Positions 32,698 to 36,833 of a stretch of 36,833 bases of DNA are shown here, piece by piece. A program made the translations under genes and the position numbers. Source of the DNA: Ruminococcus sp. (GTDB taxonomy: Bacteria; Bacillota; Clostridia; Oscillospirales; Acutalibacteraceae); assembly GCA_017433905.1 (NCBI GenBank), contig JAFRGI010000004.1:1-36833 (forward strand). The letters run 5' to 3'. Within the stretch, counting starts at the first letter, position 1; the number at the start of each line of letters is the position of its first letter. Under the pieces are notes generated by a model. It was not told the origin of the DNA. It was given only the letters and a program-made list of their open reading frames with translations, and ran no database searches.

Positions 32698-33720
32698 TCA
32701 CATACTCATTGAGAAGCCTTCGTCCTCATCGTCATCCATATCGTCCGAAAATTCCTCATCCGCGTTCTCGTCAGGCATGAGAGAATCCGTGTCATAAAGT
32801 GTTTTTCCCCGGTAGGATATCTCAGTGATATCCTCCGGAGTGAAGTCGCTGTATCTGCCAAAGTGTTCGTAAAAGCCGTCCCTATCTTTAGGCGGCATCT
32901 CCCACGCGCTGTATCTGCCATCCAAGTAACGGCTCAGCCTGTCCGCGCTGTACTTAAAGCTGTATTCCTCGCCGCCCTTGATGATGGTCACGTTTACGGT
33001 TTTCGCTCCGCTGTCCTTGACAGCGTCCATGACAGCCTTCTGTTTATGCAGAGGATGATTCGGATTCGCTTCGAGCACACGGAACTTTTCGCGGATGATC
33101 TCATTCTTGCGCAATTCAAGCAGCATATCATCCTGGTGGGTCTGCCAATATCCCGTCGCGGCTTCCTCGACCGTCGCGTCGTGATACTTCAAATACCGCA
33201 GCATTAAGGCGGAGCTGCTCCGATCCAAATAATAGCCGCATTGGAATCTGACGTCGTCAGCCGAATCGCCGCCGAGATACATCCTTGTTACGATAGAATC
33301 AGCATAGTTGCGCCTAAAATCGTCGAGGCGGTTATCGTACTTCGCATCCTCAAAAGACGGGCTGCGTAGATGATCAACATCGTTGCCGACAACCCCTTCG
33401 ATAAAGGCTCGGACGTCATCGTTGAATTGCTGCTCAATATCAAGCATGGATTTTGTGGAATCCATGTCGTCAAGCTTACCCTTCAAAGGAAACTTGACGT
33501 CATAAAGCTGACCGTCGAGCTTGCTGTAGATGCCGCAGTAAGCCAAATTCGCGTTGACTGTCAGCGGTTCGCCGTTGTAGCTGTTCTGATGAAATAAAAA
33601 GTCAAAATCATCATCGTATGGCACACGGATAACGGTATCCACGTAGTCGCCGTTTCTGATAACGGCAGGCTTTTGGATATCGTCCTGAAGCCACTTGCTG
33701 AGTTCGCTGTAATCTTTCAT
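32698..33720 (-). CDS. unknown protein of the mobile-element region
   Basis: I do not recognise this 340-residue protein. It is hydrophilic with no signal peptide or membrane segment. A middle part is rich in charged helices (QQFNDDVRAFIEGVVG; DRSSSALMLRYLKYHDATVE), and the C-terminus is very acidic (DENADEEFSDDMDDDEDEG). ATG 33720 follows GAGGTG by 6 bases and overlaps the stop of the methyltransferase fragment by 4 bases (ATGA), so it was part of the same operon as that gene. Such proteins beside methylase and DUF4314 genes are common cargo of integrative conjugative elements; no function is claimed. Confidence 0.8.
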   Translation of the reverse strand: MKDYSELSKWLQDDIQKPAVIRNGDYVDTVIRVPYDDDFDFLFHQNSYNGEPLTVNANLAYCGIYSKLDGQLYDVKFPLKGKLDDMDSTKSMLDIEQQFNDDVRAFIEGVVGNDVDHLRSPSFEDAKYDNRLDDFRRNYADSIVTRMYLGGDSADDVRFQCGYYLDRSSSALMLRYLKYHDATVEEAATGYWQTHQDDMLLELRKNEIIREKFRVLEANPNHPLHKQKAVMDAVKDSGAKTVNVTIIKGGEEYSFKYSADRLSRYLDGRYSAWEMPPKDRDGFYEHFGRYSDFTPEDITEISYRGKTLYDTDSLMPDENADEEFSDDMDDDEDEGFSMSM

Positions 33721-34133
33721 GTTGCACACCTCACAATCTGATATTTCTCATTGACCGCCCTGATTTTCTCGCCGATAGCAGTAATAACAGGGACGGTGAC
33801 TGAATTCCCAGCCATTTTGTAAAGTCTGGCGTCGGACAAGCCCATCGCCTGAGCCTTGTAGAACTGTTCGTCGGTAAAGCCTTGGAGCCGCCAGCACTCG
33901 ATCGGCATGAGGGTTCGTATCCTGCCCTCATGCACCACGCCGTGCCTGTCGGTGGCGGTGATGGTGAACATCGGCTCGTCTGGTTCCTTGATGCGCCTGC
34001 CGTTTTGACGGACGGTTTCCTTCTGCGGCGTGATGATTGCACGCGGCTTGTCCTCGATCAGCACACCCGAATTGACTCCCTTGTGGTTCGTCACGCCTGC
34101 GTTGTGACGGGCGATGATCGTTCTCGCTTCGAA
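33717..34133 (-). pseudogene. C-terminal remnant of a DNA cytosine methyltransferase
   Basis: The frame carries the end of a C5-cytosine methyltransferase: a target-recognition-like segment (PMFTITATDRHGVV), then RIRTLMPIECWRLQGF (motif IX) and MAGNSVTVPVITAIGEKI (motif X). Motifs I-VIII, including the SAM-binding FxGxG and catalytic PC, are missing, so it cannot methylate DNA. Similarity begins near ARTIIARHNAG (34127) without a start codon, directly after a TGA at 34134-34136. An internal GTG at 34094 is the first possible start. The 5' part seems lost by a deletion that joined the fragment to the DUF4314 gene. Confidence 0.85.
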
Positions 34134-34329
34134 TCACGCCCAAGCTCCTGCCGTTATCGAAATCACAATGGACGGTGCCGATATCATCTACGGCAACTAC
34201 TGTTCCTTTGCTGTTCGGCTCGATCGGTCGCGGGTCACTGCCCATGTGAAGCAGCATGACGCGCGTTCCTGCAGGATATCTGTCCTTGATCATTTGCGCC
34301 CGTCTGTGCAGGCGTTCCCATTCTGTCAT
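33928..34329 (-). CDS. DUF4314 protein with aberrant C-terminus
   Basis: The first ~65 residues match DUF4314: MTEWERLHRRAQMIKDRYPA, GTRVMLLHMGSDP, SKGTVVAVDDIGTVHCDFDNG and RSLGVI. DUF4314 proteins are small mobile-element proteins of unknown role. After GVI the frame does not stop as in the family. It enters the methyltransferase sequence out of frame and yields about 65 basic, low-complexity residues. ATG 34329 overlaps the sortase stop by 4 bases (ATGA). The native C-terminus is missing, so the protein is probably altered. Confidence 0.72.
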   Translation of the reverse strand: MTEWERLHRRAQMIKDRYPAGTRVMLLHMGSDPRPIEPNSKGTVVAVDDIGTVHCDFDNGRSLGVIRSENDHRPSQRRRDEPQGSQFGCADRGQAACNHHAAEGNRPSKRQAHQGTRRADVHHHRHRQARRGA

Positions 34330-35189
34330 TTTGTTACCTCCGTAGCTTGCCGAAACCTCCGCCGTTTTCTGCGCCAAAAATAGATTTTCACAATCACAAC
34401 GGCTATAACGGCAAGTCCGGCGATGATGATTTGAAGCTGATGGCTTTTCGGCACTGTTCTCGTAATCTGAGATACCGTCGCCGCCGAATCGGTTGTGGCG
34501 GCTTCAAACGGTGTACGCTCCGCGTGAACAAGCAGCCTATGGCTGTTGACGCCGTAGGGTGTGCAGGTCACAAGCGTCAGCAGATCCTTTCCCTGAACGA
34601 CCTCCAGTTTGCTTGAATCGTCAGGCTCAACCACGTCTGTACCGGTGACGGTGTATTTCAGCGTCCGGTCAAGGACGTAAATGTAGATTTCGTCGCCGTT
34701 TTCCAGCTCGTCGATATCATCGAAGAACTTCTGCGTCGGATAGCCGCAGTGCGCGGAGATACAGGCGTGGGTGCTTTCGCCGCCGATTGGAAAGGAAGTG
34801 TGCTCCAAATGTGCGGCGCCTTTCGTCAGCACATCTTCACTCTCGCCGTGGTAAATCGGCAATCTAACGTTTATCGATGGTATTTCGACATAGCCCATCA
34901 CGCCGTCGTCCAAGTCAAGAATTTCATCGTAATGAGATAAAATTGACATACTGCTGTCATCGGTGCTGACGTCGGTTGCCAGTGCATTGTTGTATTTTTC
35001 CGTAACAGAAAAATAATCATCTAAATCTTCCTGTGAAATGGAATCGACACTATTGTTGTAATCGTCGATCCGGCTCTCGTTGTATTGCTCGTTGATCGCG
35101 TTGCTGATTGCGGGATAGAGGAAGCACACCGCGCTGAACAGTATCAGCGCGGCGGTCAGTATAACGAACAGAGGTTTCAGCTTTTTCAT
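34326..35189 (-). CDS. class C-type sortase
   Basis: The 287-residue protein has an N-terminal membrane helix (about 8-29), a sortase domain and a C-terminal helix (251-271) followed by WRRKRRRFR. Catalytic residues are H147 (ISAHCGYP), C209 (TLVTCTPYG) and R218 (NSHRLLVHAER). Two membrane segments and the TLVTCTPYGVNSHRLLV motif are typical of pilus-polymerising class C sortases. It lies 9 bases after the pilin gene and would link its sorting signal into fibres. A Cys directly after H147, where the family often has Gly or Thr, may be worth noting. Confidence 0.9.
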   Translation of the reverse strand: MKKLKPLFVILTAALILFSAVCFLYPAISNAINEQYNESRIDDYNNSVDSISQEDLDDYFSVTEKYNNALATDVSTDDSSMSILSHYDEILDLDDGVMGYVEIPSINVRLPIYHGESEDVLTKGAAHLEHTSFPIGGESTHACISAHCGYPTQKFFDDIDELENGDEIYIYVLDRTLKYTVTGTDVVEPDDSSKLEVVQGKDLLTLVTCTPYGVNSHRLLVHAERTPFEAATTDSAATVSQITRTVPKSHQLQIIIAGLAVIAVVIVKIYFWRRKRRRFRQATEVTK

Positions 35190-35198
35190 CGTCTTAAC

Positions 35199-36692
35199 TT
35201 ACTTGCTGTTCTTCTTGCATCTCTTGATAATGACGAGAATCACGCCGCCGAGGACGAGCGAAGCCGCGCCCGCGATGTAAAGGTACATCACATAGCCGCC
35301 GGTCTGAGGTACGATCAGCTTGGTATCGGTGACAGTCACGGACGCGGTGCCGTTAGTGGGAGCGTTCTGCACCCATGTACCGTTGCTGATGGCGGTGCGG
35401 TAGGTCGCGGTGATGGTGACAGGAATGACCTTGCCGTAGATGTTGTAGCCCGAGGGCGCCTGCGTCTCAACGATGTAGTAGGTGCCGCTCTGGAGCTTGA
35501 CTTCCTCGCCTGCGGAATCAAGGAAGGTCACCTTGCCGTTAGAGTCGGAGGTACCGGAGCCAATAGCGCTCTGATTGTTCTGCGCGTTGGCGCTTGTCTT
35601 GTAGATGCTGAACTTCGCGCCGCTCAGTGCGGAGCCGTTCTCGTTCTTCTTCATGACGTTAACGCCGTAAGTGTAAACGTACACGGTATTGCCGGGGACG
35701 CTCGCGACGGATGAGGAGTTTCCGTAGGTCAACTCGACGTCCTCGTTGGGGTTGCCGGTCGTGCCTACAACAGCGTACTTGTTAAGAACCGCAGAATAGG
35801 TAACGATCACATAGCTGACGTTGGAAGCGTAGAAATCGCTCTTTGCGAGATAGGTCTTGTTCAGCGCGATATTAAACTCGGTATCCTTGCCGTCGCCCTC
35901 GGAGGTGACGTTAAGCTTGTAGTCGGTGTCCTTGGTGAGATCGGCGATCTTTGTCTTGCTGCTGTCTGCGAGGTAAACCTTGACGGAATCCTTGTTGAAG
36001 GTCAGTCCTTTGCTCATCTTATCCTTGACGGTGTACTGCTCAAGCTTGTTCGAGGTCGAACCGGCGGTTGTGTTGTACAGTGCGAAATCAACGGTGTCGC
36101 CGAGGGAAACATCAGTATAATTGACGTTGCTCTTGGTGGAGTTGGTGATTTCCTTCTGTGTGGTGGGCGTATCGTCGGCTACCTTGTTGGCAAGGTTGAT
36201 CGCGGAAAGCGTATAGACCCACGAGTTGTTCTGGAAGTAGGGCAGCGCAAACACGGAGTTCGTCACGGATTTCACGCCTGCTGGGTACTTGGTGCATTTG
36301 ACGTAGTAAATACCCTGCGCCAGACTCGAGAAGGTCTTGGTGGTTGTCGAAGCTGTGCTTGCGAAAGTGCCGCAGGAAACCGCGCCGGTCGGCATAGCCG
36401 TATTGATGGGAGACAGCGAGTCGAGCTTGGCAAGGAGATTCTTGCTGTTGCCGGCCTTCACCTCGCTTGCGATACTGTCGAAAAGCGGGGTGTATGCGGT
36501 TTCGTTGGTAGTGCCGGATGTTGTTTTGAGGTCTGCGACTCTGAACAGCTCAAAGGTGTAGCCGGGCTTGGAGCAGTTCAACGTGACGGAAACCTTCTTG
36601 GTTTCGTCCAAGACAGTCGCTGCGGACGCGAACGGGATCGCGGTGATGATAAGGGTGAGAATGATAATAAATGCTGATGTGGTTTTGACTAA
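35199..36692 (-). CDS. LPXTG-type pilin (SpaH/EbpB-like), no start codon visible
   Basis: The protein has CnaB-like beta domains, an E-box-like YYIVETQAPSGYN, and a sorting signal VPQTGG (a VPXTG variant) followed by a hydrophobic helix and KRCKKNSK. It is a shaft pilin substrate for the adjacent sortase. A classic signal peptide (VKTTSAFIIILTLIITAIP, then FASA) is encoded up to 36692, with AGGAGA at 36699-36704. The codon where a start should lie reads TTA GTC, and no ATG, GTG or TTG exists in frame until TTG 36611, which lies after the signal peptide. So either two bases of a start codon have been lost, or the sequence has an error. As written, a secreted pilin would not be made. The expected lysine motif reads WVYTLSAINLANK instead of the usual WxxxVxVYPK. 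Confidence 0.85.
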   Translation of the reverse strand, partial: LVKTTSAFIIILTLIITAIPFASAATVLDETKKVSVTLNCSKPGYTFELFRVADLKTTSGTTNETAYTPLFDSIASEVKAGNSKNLLAKLDSLSPINTAMPTGAVSCGTFASTASTTTKTFSSLAQGIYYVKCTKYPAGVKSVTNSVFALPYFQNNSWVYTLSAINLANKVADDTPTTQKEITNSTKSNVNYTDVSLGDTVDFALYNTTAGSTSNKLEQYTVKDKMSKGLTFNKDSVKVYLADSSKTKIADLTKDTDYKLNVTSEGDGKDTEFNIALNKTYLAKSDFYASNVSYVIVTYSAVLNKYAVVGTTGNPNEDVELTYGNSSSVASVPGNTVYVYTYGVNVMKKNENGSALSGAKFSIYKTSANAQNNQSAIGSGTSDSNGKVTFLDSAGEEVKLQSGTYYIVETQAPSGYNIYGKVIPVTITATYRTAISNGTWVQNAPTNGTASVTVTDTKLIVPQTGGYVMYLYIAGAASLVLGGVILVIIKRCKKNSK

Positions 36693-36775
36693 ATAGAGTC
36701 TCCTGAAAAAAGCAAACCAACCCCAAAACCCACAATATATTTGTCATACTCTTCCATTTCCACTCAATATATGGT

Positions 36776-36803
36776 ATAATAGAAACCATCCGGAGAACCC
36801 CAA
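36776..36803 (-). promoter_or_regulatory. candidate promoter of the pilin-sortase operon
   Basis: Minus-strand TTGGGG (36798-36803), 16-base spacer, and TATTAT (36776-36781). It would give a leader of about 65 bases before the pilin ribosome binding site. An imperfect hairpin GGAGAACCCC/CGGGAGTTTTCC at 36793-36822 overlaps it. On the plus strand the same region has TATAAT at 36775-36780; which strand is used is unclear. Confidence 0.3.
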
Positions 36804-36833
36804 AAATCGGGAGTTTTCCTTAAAAACAGCGGA

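Noticed and set aside
32415-33716. Attachment site or integrase marking the edge of the conjugative element
   Set aside because: No recombinase gene or convincing direct repeat pair is visible; the second edge lies outside the window.
36550-36789. 79-codon open frame before the pilin
   Set aside because: It runs out of frame through the pilin signal peptide and shows no domain; the pilin frame explains the sequence better.

Overview
The window looks like the chromosome of a strictly anaerobic, glycan-degrading Clostridia, most likely a gut Ruminococcus/Oscillospirales relative. The grounds are a multi-subunit [FeFe]-hydrogenase operon beside a HydS-like hydrogenase, several starch-type glycosidases, a dockerin-like module on a secreted lysozyme, clear AGGAGG ribosome binding sites, and TTGACA/TATAAT promoters with 17-base spacers. 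No marker gene fixes the species; this placement is inference.

Layout. 1-215: tRNA-Val and a cut tRNA-Asp on the minus strand with their promoter. 240-2519: a metallophosphoesterase and an AGCS amino-acid:sodium symporter broken by a one-base frameshift. 2582-2737: a 156-bp element with terminal inverted repeats, seen again at 32441-32594 and as a lone end at 27215-27234. 2813-11373 (minus): a ten-gene hydrogenase region. Its distal half is the electron-bifurcating-type hydrogenase (HndA-, HndB-, HndC- and HndD-like) plus an ATPase protein. Its proximal half is a likely sensory module: two DRTGG proteins, an RsbW/RsbT-like ATPase, a HydS-like hydrogenase and a PHP phosphoesterase.

11587-25077 and beyond: glycogen debranching enzyme; DUF5131 protein, RibF and a NUDIX hydrolase; M14 peptidase; an asparagine synthetase with a long acidic tail; GH31 alpha-glucosidase; cation:proton antiporter; a GH25 lysozyme/GH13 amylase operon. 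27298-31564 (plus): a thiamine salvage locus. A TPP riboswitch with its terminator precedes thiM-thiE-HAD phosphatase, and thiD-tenA follows after a gap holding repeated CGGTATA motifs. The set lacks thiC/thiG here and fits recycling of thiazole and pyrimidine parts.

31570-32594: a second small inverted-repeat element that runs into the stop codon of an AIM24-family gene, then the second copy of the first element. 32698-36833 (minus): a decayed stretch of a likely integrative conjugative element. It holds an LPXTG-type pilin whose signal-peptide frame has no start codon, a class C sortase, a DUF4314 gene joined by a deletion to the 3' end of a cytosine methyltransferase, and an unknown acidic-tailed protein. 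The most unusual points are this deletion junction, the start-less pilin, the two families of small inverted-repeat elements, the acidic tail on asparagine synthetase, and the kinase-like and DRTGG proteins packed around the two hydrogenases. I see no CRISPR array, rRNA or intact transposase.
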